Source: Corynebacterium falsenii
GTDB taxonomy: Bacteria > Actinomycetota > Actinomycetes > Mycobacteriales > Mycobacteriaceae
Reading direction: 5' to 3'
DNA: 64,000 nucleotides
NCBI RefSeq assembly: GCF_020099275.1
Contig: NZ_CP083646.1
Span: 2,108,001 to 2,172,000 of the forward strand
Shown here in pieces: positions 7,663 to 15,788 of the stretch; the stretch's first letter is position 1; each line of letters starts with the position of its first letter. The notes under the pieces are model-generated. The model was not told where the DNA came from and did not search any database. It worked only from the letters and a program-made list of their open reading frames with translations. The translations under genes were made by a program, and so were the position numbers.

Positions 7663-10089
7663 ATGCACGGCAACGTTATTATCAGCAGGAATTTCAAGGC
7701 CCACCCCGGGCTGGAAAAGCAGGCGTTTGAGTTCATCCGCAAGCTGCAGGACAACCCCAGCAATCCTTCGCTGCACATCGAGCCGATGAAGAACATGGCC
7801 GACCCGCGCATGCGGACAGGCCGCGTCAACGACAAATACCGCGCAGTGCTTGCGGAGCTGGATGGTACGAAGGAACGCCAGTTCCTGCTCATCGCGATCA
7901 TGAATCACGATGATGCGATCGACTACGCACGCAAAGCCACGGTGAACCTCGACCGGACGAACGGTGCCGTGACGGTCGACACTACGGAAAATGTCGGCGG
8001 CGCGAAGATGAGCAAAGCCGAGTTCGACGCGCTGGTCGACGCTCGCGCCAAGAAGCGCGCGGCGGACTTGCTGGCGCAGCAGATGTATGAGGAGCAGCAG
8101 CGGGCGGCTGAGGCTTCCGCGGCTTCCGCGGCTGACACGGCTGGCACGGCTGGCACGGCTGGCGATGCGTCGGCAGCGGCAGTCGAAACCACCAAGGTGG
8201 CGATTCCCACCCCACCGCCCCGCGACATCCTCCGGGAAAGGGGCATCACCAGGGACGATCTGCTCACCGAACTGGGACTGTCCCCAACGGTCGTGGCAGA
8301 CGTCGAAGGCGCCACCGACGAAAACGACCTCGATGCCGCCCTCTCCACCTGCCTGGAATGGGAGCGCGACGCCGTACTCGGGCTCGTCGCAGGCATGTCC
8401 ATCGACGAAGTCATCGAGGACCTCGACCTGCACGTCTCCCGCGCAGAACCCGACCGGGAGGTCAGCGCAGACTCGGATGCGATCATCGAAACCGTCCGCA
8501 AGTCCGACCAGTGGATCGACCCCAGCGAAGAAGACCTCAAGAAGATCCTGGAGCACGGCACCTTCGCGGAGTGGCGCACCTACCTGCACCCCTCGCAGCG
8601 GGCCGCCGCGTTCGGCGAACATCAGGGATCCGCACGCGTCCTTGGCGGCGCGGGCACCGGCAAGACTGTCGTGCTGCTGCACCGCGCGAAGTACCTGGCC
8701 GACAAAGGTAAGGCGAAGGCTGATCCGAAATCCGGACCGAACACCGTCGAGTCCCGCGAGCCCCGCATCTTCCTCACGACATTCACCAGGGACTTGGCCA
8801 ACCAGCTCAAGGCCCAAATGTCGCTGCTCGACCCGATGTACACCGAAGCATCGCAACCCGGCGCGCCTGGCATGTGGATCGCTGGTATCGACGCCACCAT
8901 CAACCGCTTCATCCGGTACGCCCATCGGGTCGAACTGCAGCAAGCCTTGAAGGATGCACTGGGGATCACCACCTTCTTCCAGCCGAATGTCCTGCAGGGC
9001 AAGCCGGCGCAGGACCTCTGGGAGGAAGCCGCCAGCCTCAACGGCGAGGGCCTGCCCGACGACAAGCGCCACCCCAAGTTCCTCGAAGACGAGTTCAACG
9101 ATGTGATCCTCACCAACTCCATCACGGAGAAGAAGGAGTACCTGCGGGTCTCGCGGGCGGGCCGAGGCACCCCGCTGGGCCGTAGCGAGCGCAAGATCGT
9201 GTGGGAGATCGTGCAGTCGTTCATCCGCAAGTGCACCTTGAAGTCCTCGCTGACGTTCCCGGCCATGGCGGTGGTGGCCGCGCATATCTTGGAGGCACGG
9301 AATCAACCGTTCTTCGACCACATCCTCATCGACGAGGCCCAGGATTTCCACGCCGGACATTGGCGGTTCATCCGCGCGTCCGTGGCCCCTGGCCCCAACG
9401 ACATCTTCCTTGCCGAGGACTCCCACCAGCGGATTTACGGTAATCGCCTGACGCTCTCCCACTACGGGATCGTCACCCGGGGCAGGGCAACCCGCCGCCT
9501 CCGCCTGAACTACCGTACGACGGCGCAAAACTTGGCGTATGCGTCGGCCATCCTGGAAAATTCAGAATGGGTGGATTCGAGCGGTGACGTGGATTCCTTG
9601 ACCGGCTACCGTTCGGTGCGCACGGGTCCGCTGCCGCAGGTGGTGCATGCGGCGACGTCGCAGGACGAATACGAGGAGATCACCCGGATCGTGAAGGGCT
9701 GGCTCGGCGCCGATCTGCCGTCGGTACACATCGGCGTGTTGACCCGCTCCCGCCGTGGGGTAAACGCACTTGCCGACCACCTGCAATCCCACGATATTGA
9801 GGTGACGACGCAACGAGCCGGCCTCAGCTCACTCAATGCGAATGTGTCAGTGATGACCATGCACAATGCGAAGGGCATGGAGTTCACGCACGTGATCTTG
9901 GCGTCGGTCTCGGAAAAGGCAATGCCTCGCGTGGGCGGCTACGCCGCGCAGCCGGAGGCGGAGCAAAAGGACGCGCTGCAGCGTGAACGGGCGCTGCTGT
10001 ATGTGGCGGCATCGCGCGCGCGTGACGAGCTGGTGGTGACGATGAGCAGCAAGGCCTCGCCGCTGCTGCCGGAAGTCGAGGGAGCCTAA
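7663..10089 (+). CDS. UvrD/Rep-type superfamily 1 helicase with N-terminal RelE/ParE-like domain
   Basis: This 808-residue protein begins with about 95 residues that look like a RelE/ParE toxin fold (HIEPMKNMADPRMRTGRVND, then YRAVLAEL and an IMNHDDAIDYA segment). An Ala/Thr-rich linker follows near residues 140-185. The helicase part has Walker A (GGAGTGKTVVLLHR) near 328, a DEAQD box (HILIDEAQDFHAGHW) near 555, an LNYRTT motif near 618 and a late motif TMHNAKGMEFTHVILAS near 730. UvrD-type helicases with such an N-terminal domain occur in other actinobacteria as far as I recall; the domain's role there is not established. The gene is third in the cassette after the methyltransferase and giant helicase, 38 bases downstream, so a joint defence role is likely. 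Whether the RelE-like part cleaves RNA or only binds nucleic acid cannot be told. Confidence 0.8.
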   Translation: MHGNVIISRNFKAHPGLEKQAFEFIRKLQDNPSNPSLHIEPMKNMADPRMRTGRVNDKYRAVLAELDGTKERQFLLIAIMNHDDAIDYARKATVNLDRTNGAVTVDTTENVGGAKMSKAEFDALVDARAKKRAADLLAQQMYEEQQRAAEASAASAADTAGTAGTAGDASAAAVETTKVAIPTPPPRDILRERGITRDDLLTELGLSPTVVADVEGATDENDLDAALSTCLEWERDAVLGLVAGMSIDEVIEDLDLHVSRAEPDREVSADSDAIIETVRKSDQWIDPSEEDLKKILEHGTFAEWRTYLHPSQRAAAFGEHQGSARVLGGAGTGKTVVLLHRAKYLADKGKAKADPKSGPNTVESREPRIFLTTFTRDLANQLKAQMSLLDPMYTEASQPGAPGMWIAGIDATINRFIRYAHRVELQQALKDALGITTFFQPNVLQGKPAQDLWEEAASLNGEGLPDDKRHPKFLEDEFNDVILTNSITEKKEYLRVSRAGRGTPLGRSERKIVWEIVQSFIRKCTLKSSLTFPAMAVVAAHILEARNQPFFDHILIDEAQDFHAGHWRFIRASVAPGPNDIFLAEDSHQRIYGNRLTLSHYGIVTRGRATRRLRLNYRTTAQNLAYASAILENSEWVDSSGDVDSLTGYRSVRTGPLPQVVHAATSQDEYEEITRIVKGWLGADLPSVHIGVLTRSRRGVNALADHLQSHDIEVTTQRAGLSSLNANVSVMTMHNAKGMEFTHVILASVSEKAMPRVGGYAAQPEAEQKDALQRERALLYVAASRARDELVVTMSSKASPLLPEVEGA

Positions 10090-10105
10090 CGGAGAAGACG
10101 GCGCC

Positions 10106-10411
10106 TCAGCGACGGAACACGAGGTTCTGCAACACGCCCGTAAGCAGCATTTCCGCCTCCTCGGGTTCCGTGCGCTTGAATTGCTTGGGATCCGCGTTAA
10201 CGGTGACGGTGTGACGCTGGTTGGTGGCGTCGAGATGAAGAAGGAAAATGCAGTCGCCGGTCCACGAACGATGCAAGTAAACGCAATCTTCCTCCTGGAA
10301 AACGAACCAGCGGTCGTCCATGTCACGCGGGACCAGCCCGAGGCGGAGGGATGCAAGCTCGTCGTCAGCGAAGGTGCGCTCGAGTGTGAACTGCGTGTGC
10401 TGTTTCGGCAT
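10106..10411 (-). CDS. Small hypothetical protein with DDRWFVF / HRSWTG motif
   Basis: A protein of about 101 residues. I chose the ATG at 10411 (MPKQHTQFTLERTF) because a GGAAG sequence lies upstream; an open extension to 10456 is possible. The central part reads MDDRWFVFQEEDCVYLHRSW followed by TGDCIFLLHL. This pattern recurs in small uncharacterised bacterial proteins, but I know no function for it. There is no membrane segment, signal peptide or nucleotide-binding motif. It converges on the UvrD-like helicase gene with only 16 bases between the two stop codons, and could be an accessory gene of the defence region or simply its neighbour. Confidence 0.6.
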   Translation of the reverse strand: MPKQHTQFTLERTFADDELASLRLGLVPRDMDDRWFVFQEEDCVYLHRSWTGDCIFLLHLDATNQRHTVTVNADPKQFKRTEPEEAEMLLTGVLQNLVFRR

Positions 10412-10653
10412 CGGCTGGCACTTCCAGTCTGAGCGCTGTGCGGGGCGTTGTGGCACGTGGGTCTCCCGGGTTCGGTGGTGGGTTTTGGGCGGATCTGCCG
10501 TCGGTATTCAGTCAAATTCTAGTCAGCGTTAAGCCGGATGCGACTCAACAGTTATTCAACGAATTTCATCTTTGACCGCTCTGCTACCCGGCCGAACACA
10601 GCGGCAGTTCACGCCCCCCTGTTGGTGAAACCACAACAGGGCCACTCTTCGAG

Positions 10654-11664
10654 TCAGCCCTTCGGCATGGGCCCGTACTTGCCGCCTTCCGGGTAGTATT
10701 TCCAACCATCTCGGACACGTACTTCACCATCCCAAGGCAACTTGTAGTTACCTTCAGCAAGATCCTTGACCCATGTGAGATAGTTTTCCTTTTCCCCTCC
10801 GGGAACAGCCACGTAACCCCGGCACCCGAGATTGAAGATGTTGTTCTCAAGTGCCCAGTTCTTCCTCGCCGAATCGGCAGTAGCTGGAAATACCTCAGAG
10901 GTAACAATCTCCCACGGATTTCGGTGCCCTTGGGCCAAAACCGTGCCATCGTAGTTACACACGGTTCCTTCACCGAAGTAATAAAAGACGTTGTCGTACC
11001 CAGCAAGGTTGACGCTCAAGGTGTACATCAGGTTCTGCCAAGCATTGGACTGATTTGTCAGAATCCACTGATCATTGACTTGAGTTGAGTAGCCAGAGAT
11101 TCGAATGTAGACGTTCGCTCCCTTGTAAGCTGCTTCGCGTGCAAGTTCTGGGAACATTCCATCGTGACAGATACACACTGCTAGCTTGGACCCCTTCGGG
11201 CCATCACAAACCGGCATTCCAAGATTTCCGGGCTGCCAAGGCTCGATAGGAACCCAAGGTTGAAGCTTCCTGTAATGAAGCGCGATTTTACCTTCATTAT
11301 CAATGATGATTGCTGTGTTGTAGGGTGCATTTCCCGGTTCTTCGTTCGGCTCCATGATGGAAAAGACGCCCCACACATCGTTTTCGATACATGCCTTTTT
11401 GAACTGATCTACATAGGGGGAGTCGAGACCAATGAGCATTTCGTCGTAGGACCAGATCTTCGTATTGAGTCCTGACGATGAGTACTCAGGGAAGACAATG
11501 AGGTCGAGATCTGGGTATCCAGCTTTGGTATTTGCCACGGTCTCGCAGATTTTGTCGACGTTAATCTTGATATCGTCTGGGCCATTGACAACCGGTACTG
11601 GATACTGAATTAGGGCGGTCAAAAGACCATCGGGAGAGGCAGAAACGCTACCGGTGCTACTCAT
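10654..11664 (-). CDS. amiF: Formamidase (nitrilase superfamily)
   Basis: The protein of 336 residues hydrolyses formamide to formate and ammonia (EC 3.5.1.49) in the cytoplasm. It has the length and sequence of the AmiF family known from Helicobacter and Bacillus. The nitrilase catalytic triad falls at Glu60 (FPEYSSSG), Lys133 (HYRKLQPW) and Cys166 ([10 protein letters not shown]), the same numbers as in H. pylori AmiF, and Asp168 is also present. The start ATG at 11664 has an AGGAG sequence 8 bases upstream. Base composition is clearly AT-richer than in the neighbours, suggesting acquisition from a lower-GC donor. The product would supply ammonia as nitrogen source or for pH control. The gene stands alone on the minus strand; a possible AT-rich promoter (GATAAATATA) lies about 30-40 bases upstream. 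Confidence 0.9.
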   Translation of the reverse strand: MSSTGSVSASPDGLLTALIQYPVPVVNGPDDIKINVDKICETVANTKAGYPDLDLIVFPEYSSSGLNTKIWSYDEMLIGLDSPYVDQFKKACIENDVWGVFSIMEPNEEPGNAPYNTAIIIDNEGKIALHYRKLQPWVPIEPWQPGNLGMPVCDGPKGSKLAVCICHDGMFPELAREAAYKGANVYIRISGYSTQVNDQWILTNQSNAWQNLMYTLSVNLAGYDNVFYYFGEGTVCNYDGTVLAQGHRNPWEIVTSEVFPATADSARKNWALENNIFNLGCRGYVAVPGGEKENYLTWVKDLAEGNYKLPWDGEVRVRDGWKYYPEGGKYGPMPKG

Positions 11665-11891
11665 AGTGAAACTCCTAGATTGGGAAGCTGTTGTTTCCTA
11701 TATTTATCCGGAACTGTATCAGTGTTCTTAACACCATGTTTCGAGATTATGAATTTGCAATCGCACGCAGAAAGCACCTCTGAGTAAAAAAACGTCTTCT
11801 ATACCCAGGCCCATCGATGGATCTGCCGAATGTGCGCGTTCTGAAAAGAAACGGTTCCAGCCTCTGTGCTGTTCTCCGCGGACCGCGCTTC

Positions 11892-12458
11892 CTAGCGCAC
11901 CGTGCATGCCTCCACACCAACGAGCGGCCCCAGCCAATGCCGATTGTTCGCCACCAGGCGATACACCGCCCTGAACAGCGGGGATATCGGACGGAAGCAC
12001 ATCACCCGCCCTGCCAGCCGCCACAGCTTCGTGCGTCCGTGGCGTCGCAAGGCGGTTCCAATGGCCTTGTGTCCCAAGTAAACGGTAGGGCGGGCCTCAC
12101 CAGCATCTTCGGCGCTCTCAGCACCCTCGGCGCTCTCAGCACTTTCGGGGCTCTCATCCCACGCCGGGCGATAGACGGCGAACCGCTCGATGTGGGGCGC
12201 GACGTCAGAAGGCGCAGCATCCTTCCACGCCGGTTCAATCCTCATCGGCGCAGAATCGCCACCTGCACCAGCGCAAATCCGCCGCAAGTGCTCCGCGGAC
12301 CACTGGCAGAACCCACAATCGCCGTCGAAGAAAAACACGGCTGAGGGTTTGGCGTCGGAGATAAAAGAACCCCCAGATACGCCGCGCCGGTCGGCCGAGA
12401 GCGGCAACCCTGCAGCGGAGCTCTGCCCAATTCCTGCGATGTCCATGCGGCCCTCCAT
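11892..12458 (-). CDS. DCC-family (DUF393) thiol-disulfide oxidoreductase-like protein
   Basis: The 188-residue protein carries the family signature FFFDGDCGFCQWS at residues 42-54, with the CxxC pair at Cys48 and Cys51. In the DUF393 (DCC) family this is a thioredoxin-like redox motif; substrates are generally unknown. A low-complexity Ser/Ala/Glu segment (PESAESAEGAESAEDAG) sits near residues 104-120 and is encoded by imperfect 18-bp tandem repeats. The C-terminal part (GRVMCFRPISPLFRAVYRLV) matches the family's usual ending. No signal peptide is obvious. It is monocistronic as far as can be seen, divergent from the His-rich gene on the plus strand and behind amiF. Confidence 0.75.
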   Translation of the reverse strand: MEGRMDIAGIGQSSAAGLPLSADRRGVSGGSFISDAKPSAVFFFDGDCGFCQWSAEHLRRICAGAGGDSAPMRIEPAWKDAAPSDVAPHIERFAVYRPAWDESPESAESAEGAESAEDAGEARPTVYLGHKAIGTALRRHGRTKLWRLAGRVMCFRPISPLFRAVYRLVANNRHWLGPLVGVEACTVR

Positions 12459-12592
12459 ACCAACGGTTCACGAATCTGCCCAGCGCTATGGCTAGCACTC
12501 CTCAAACTAGCACCCATCACCCTGTGCGCTCCCCACCCCACCGACGTGCTGCTGCAATTTCGCCTACCCTGGATATAGGAGTTTTTCCTACC

Positions 12593-12618
12593 GGTTGCAC
12601 GACCGGTCTAACGCAACC
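12593..12618. promoter_or_regulatory. Inverted repeat upstream of the His-rich gene, possible operator
   Basis: GGTTGC at 12593-12598 and GCAACC at 12613-12618 are complementary arms around a perfect 8-bp palindrome GACCGGTC. It lies about 50 bases before the start of the His-rich gene and between two divergent genes. A regulator binding site is possible; the sequence does not match the AT-rich Zur or Fur boxes I know from corynebacteria and mycobacteria. Confidence 0.25.
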
Positions 12619-12668
12619 ACAACGAAAAAACAGCGAATAATCCGTAGTCATCGCCAAGGAGGATTCCC

Positions 12669-13418
12669 ATGACTCACCATGACCACAACGAGCACGAGAC
12701 CAACCACGTGCGCCACGAGCAGGTCGGCCACAGCGACCACCACCGCGAGCACCACGACCACCACCTCGGCCACCACGAGCACCACGACCACCACCTCGGC
12801 CACCACGAGCCCGGCACCGGCGCCGGCAAGGTCCACAAGCTCCGCCACGGCGACAAGCACGAGGATCTCGCCATCGACCTCACCGAGCAGCTCTTCGAGC
12901 CCGCGAACGCCACTTGGTCGGCAGCTGTCGTAGAGGAAGTCACCACCGAGGGCGAGCCCTCCCTGTACCTCTACCTCGACGCCGACTGCGACCGCTCCTC
13001 CGTGGACGCCTCCGATGCGAACCCCGCGCTGAAGGTCACCGTCGGCAGCATCCCGCTGGACACCCGCGAGCTGCGCAACCTCACCGGCAAGAAGTTCGAG
13101 GGCGAAGGCTTCGCCAAGCCCATCGCCGCCTGCATCGCCTTCGACGGCGTGCGTTACCGCTACGACAAGGTCTCCGTCGAGGTCACTGACCAGCGCGGAT
13201 GGGTCACGGATTTCCGTATCCACCTCTCCGAGGACACCGACAAGCTCGGCATCGACGAGCTGGAAATGACCATCACCGCTGAGTTCTTCGGCGTCAGCAG
13301 CCGCCTCAACGACCCGACCGAGTTCAGCCGCTACGTCGACACCGAGGGCCTCGTCCTCACCGAAGCCGGGGACCGCCTCATCCCCGCCGAAGGCGACACC
13401 ACCCCCACCCGCACCTAG
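12669..13418 (+). CDS. Histidine-rich protein of unknown function
   Basis: The start is secure: AAGGAGG ends six bases before the ATG. The first 47 or so residues are extremely rich in His, Asp and Glu, including two direct copies of a ten-residue unit EHHDHHLGHH. The rest (residues about 50-249) is an acidic domain without Cys and without membrane segments (for example IDLTEQLFEPANATWSAAVV, SLYLYLDADCD, FRIHLSEDTDKLGIDELEMT). The His tract suggests binding of zinc, nickel or cobalt, as in metallochaperones and metal stores; that is inference. I do not recognise the folded domain. It converges on the methionine synthase-like gene, with a strong hairpin between them. A metal store for enzymes such as the formamidase neighbour is not required by what is known of AmiF. 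Confidence 0.7.
   Translation: MTHHDHNEHETNHVRHEQVGHSDHHREHHDHHLGHHEHHDHHLGHHEPGTGAGKVHKLRHGDKHEDLAIDLTEQLFEPANATWSAAVVEEVTTEGEPSLYLYLDADCDRSSVDASDANPALKVTVGSIPLDTRELRNLTGKKFEGEGFAKPIAACIAFDGVRYRYDKVSVEVTDQRGWVTDFRIHLSEDTDKLGIDELEMTITAEFFGVSSRLNDPTEFSRYVDTEGLVLTEAGDRLIPAEGDTTPTRT
12747..12806 (+). repeat. Two perfect 30-bp tandem repeats encoding EHHDHHLGHH twice
   Basis: Bases 12747-12776 and 12777-12806 are identical 30-bp units inside the His-rich gene. The in-frame duplication adds ten residues, so length can change by slippage without disrupting the gene. Confidence 0.9.
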
Positions 13419-13435
13419 TCAGTGCATGGTCAGAT

Positions 13436-13474
13436 GTGGCGTTGCTCCTAGTTTTTCCACAGGAGCGACGCCAC
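13436..13474. terminator. Hairpin between convergent genes, possible bidirectional terminator
   Basis: GTGGCGTTGCTCCT (13436-13449) pairs with AGGAGCGACGCCAC (13461-13474) over 14 bp with one G-T wobble and an 11-base loop. It sits 17 bases after the stop of the His-rich gene and contains the last codons and stop of the minus-strand methionine synthase-like gene. The run of T lies in the loop and not after the stem, so classical intrinsic termination is uncertain. Confidence 0.4.
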
Positions 13475-14524
13475 AAGCCGCGAGCTCGCCGCCGCCATAC
13501 TGGCTTCGGCGATGGTGCGGGTTGCCTCGGGCACGACGACGTCCACCGCCCCAGGCAGCGCATCTGCCGGCAGGGTCCACTGCGACCACTGCCGCAGCAC
13601 CGCCTTGGCGATATCTTCGGCGTCTTGAGTTACGTCGGCGCCGCCAGTGCCGGCGCCAGCGCCGCCGCCACTTCCGCCACCAGCGCGCGAATCCGCCCAG
13701 CCGATCCCCCTTCCTTGCGGGATCAACTGCCCCAGCAGCCCGCCGATGAGGTCCTTCCCCGCGGCGCTGTCCAACTGCGCGGACGGAACCACGACGCGCG
13801 CAAACCCGCCACCCCCAGCACCGATGCCCGGCAGCACGTCCGCGACTTCCTCCGGCACGAAGCCTTCGCAATCCAGCACCGCGGCGGTCACGCCGGCATC
13901 CGCGCCTACCCCGACCTGATCTAGGAACCGCTGCCACACCCCCGCCACGATCTCCCGGTCCACAGCCCGCACCGGGTCGAACTCCGTGGCCCCCTCCAGA
14001 CCACGCAGCACCTCAACCACCCGCGGTTCGTGCACCGCCAGCACCACGTCCGCACCGATCCGCTCCCCCAACCGCGCGAACTCACGCACGCCCTCGCCCA
14101 GGTGCAGCGCCATGTCCCGAAACGCCGGGCGGTCCTCAATCATCGCATGCCCGCGGTACTCCACGCTCGCGCCCACGCTCCACGGCCCATCGACGTGCAC
14201 CATGAGCCGATCCACCCGCCCGGGCAGCATCTCCTCGGCAGCGTCCGAGACCTCCCGCAGCCACCCAGCCGTGCGCCGCGATTCCAGACTCGGGTGAGCC
14301 GTCAGCTCCCAGCCCCGCGCGTTCGCCCGCACCGGAACCTGCGCCATGGCCAGGGTGGTAGCCAACTTTTCTCTCCCGACGCCCCCACGCAGCCGAACCA
14401 CACTCACGTTCGGGGGTGCACCGATGTCCTCGTCCACGTCGACCGAACGGGTGAGCGCAGACGCAAAGGCCGACCGCACATCCGCGTGGTTCGTGACAGT
14501 GTTCTCCCACCAGCCGAGTCGCAC
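13448..14524 (-). CDS. Methionine synthase (B12-independent)-like protein, Rv3015c family
   Basis: A 358-residue protein resembling the small uncharacterised actinobacterial family related to cobalamin-independent methionine synthase (MetE-like TIM barrel). In M. tuberculosis Rv3015c it lies between mnmA and ligA. Matching features here are the mid-protein segments VDRLMVHVDGPWSVGASVEY, DVVLAVHEPRVVEVLRGL and VTAAVLDCEGFVPEE. True methionine synthesis is doubtful because the protein is about half the length of MetE and I cannot identify its zinc ligands. The GTG start at 14524 is two bases past the mnmA stop, so the genes are co-transcribed. A Gly/Ala-rich loop (AGGGSGGGAGAGTGG) near residue 290 is typical low-complexity drift of high-GC genomes. 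Confidence 0.7.
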   Translation of the reverse strand: MRLGWWENTVTNHADVRSAFASALTRSVDVDEDIGAPPNVSVVRLRGGVGREKLATTLAMAQVPVRANARGWELTAHPSLESRRTAGWLREVSDAAEEMLPGRVDRLMVHVDGPWSVGASVEYRGHAMIEDRPAFRDMALHLGEGVREFARLGERIGADVVLAVHEPRVVEVLRGLEGATEFDPVRAVDREIVAGVWQRFLDQVGVGADAGVTAAVLDCEGFVPEEVADVLPGIGAGGGGFARVVVPSAQLDSAAGKDLIGGLLGQLIPQGRGIGWADSRAGGGSGGGAGAGTGGADVTQDAEDIAKAVLRQWSQWTLPADALPGAVDVVVPEATRTIAEASMAAASSRLVASLLWKN

Positions 14525-14526
14525 CG

Positions 14527-15759
14527 CTAGTTCCCCTGCTGCACGCGCTGCGCCTGCGGCACCCCGGCGCGCTCAGCCTGCGCGTCCTGTCCAGCGTGCT
14601 CAGCCTGCGCGTCCTGCCGCGACGCATCCCACGGACCCGTCGCGCGGATCGTGCCCGAGCCCAGCAGAATATCCCCCTCCGGATCCGGCTGGTACACCAC
14701 CGCCGCCTGGCCGCGCGCCACACCCTCGAGGGGCTCCAGCAGCTCCAGCTCCAAGCGCCACGGCGCCTCCCCCGGCTTCTTCTCCCGCCCCGCGGGCGTG
14801 ACCGGGTCCGGATCGTCCACGAGGCGCGCGATCGCCGGAACCACGCCCCCGTGCGCGCGCACCTGCACGTCGCACGAGAACTCGCGGCCATGAACAGCCG
14901 GATCGAGGCGCTTCAGCCGATCGGCCGTGATGGAGCCAGTCCTTAAATCTTCGCGTTGACCAATGGTGACGGTCCCCGTTGCGGCGTCGATATCCGTCAC
15001 GTAACGAGGCTTCCCATCCAGACCTTCGCGCGGAAGCCCCAGGCCCTTGCGCTGGCCGATGGTGAAGCCGTACGCGCCATCGTGCTCGGCGACCACGGAG
15101 CCGTCCTGATCCTTCATCATGCCAGGTCGCAGGCCGATCCTCTTCCCCAAAAACGCCTGGGTCTGGCCGTCCGGGATGAAGCAAATATCGTGCGAATCGG
15201 GCTTGGTCGCCACGCCGAAGCCGTGCTCCTTGGCCTCGTCGCGGATCTCCGGCTTCACCGTGTCACCGACTGGGAACATGCAATGCGCCAATTGCTCATC
15301 GGTGAGCACGCCCAGCACGTACGACTGGTCCTTGTTCGCATCCACCCCGCGGCGCATCACCCCATCGTGCAGGCGCGCATAGTGCCCGGTCACCACGGCA
15401 TCGAAGCCCAGAGCGATGGAACGGTCCAGCAGAGCCTCAAACTTGATCTTCTCGTTGCAGCGCAGGCACGGATTCGGCGTTTCGCCGATGGCATAGGAAT
15501 CCACGAAGTCATCGACCACATCCGCGGCGAACCGGTCCGAGAAATCCCACACGTAGAACGGAATGCCCAGCTTATCGGCCACGCGACGGGCATCCGCGGA
15601 ATCCTCCAAAGAGCAGCAGCCGCGCGAGCCCGCGCGCACGGCCTCCGGGGATCGCGACAGCGCAAGGTGCACGCCGATGACCTCGTGCCCGGCTTCCAAC
15701 GCGCGGGCGGCCGCCACCGCCGAGTCCACTCCTCCACTCATAGCTGCTACAACTCGCAT
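14527..15759 (-). CDS. mnmA: tRNA-specific 2-thiouridylase MnmA
   Basis: The enzyme (about 410 residues) adds sulfur to U34 of tRNA Lys, Glu and Gln, using ATP and a persulfide delivered from cysteine desulfurase. The N-terminal PP-loop [11 protein letters not shown] binds ATP. The catalytic cysteines are visible in [12 protein letters not shown] and in HDICFIPDG, and [14 protein letters not shown] follows in the central domain. I chose the ATG at 15759 ([10 protein letters not shown]) because AGGG lies 8 bases upstream and the family starts there; another ATG lies three codons earlier. The C-terminal end has an unusual Gln/Ala-rich tail ([18 protein letters not shown]) made of repeats. It lies directly downstream of the cysteine desulfurase gene, its sulfur donor, with only 29 bases between. 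Confidence 0.95.
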   Translation of the reverse strand: MRVVAAMSGGVDSAVAAARALEAGHEVIGVHLALSRSPEAVRAGSRGCCSLEDSADARRVADKLGIPFYVWDFSDRFAADVVDDFVDSYAIGETPNPCLRCNEKIKFEALLDRSIALGFDAVVTGHYARLHDGVMRRGVDANKDQSYVLGVLTDEQLAHCMFPVGDTVKPEIRDEAKEHGFGVATKPDSHDICFIPDGQTQAFLGKRIGLRPGMMKDQDGSVVAEHDGAYGFTIGQRKGLGLPREGLDGKPRYVTDIDAATGTVTIGQREDLRTGSITADRLKRLDPAVHGREFSCDVQVRAHGGVVPAIARLVDDPDPVTPAGREKKPGEAPWRLELELLEPLEGVARGQAAVVYQPDPEGDILLGSGTIRATGPWDASRQDAQAEHAGQDAQAERAGVPQAQRVQQGN

Positions 15760-15788
15760 GAGATGCACCCTACTCGGGTGCGGGGGTG

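Noticed and set aside
7027..9528. Open minus-strand frame of 833 codons across the end of the giant helicase and the UvrD-like gene
   Set aside because: It is antisense to two well-supported genes, crosses their boundary and has no recognisable motif. Long antisense frames are expected in high-GC DNA.
10617..10641. CCCTGTTG ... CAACAGGG hairpin considered as terminator of amiF
   Set aside because: The stem is short and no T-run follows on either strand, so it was left out of the features.
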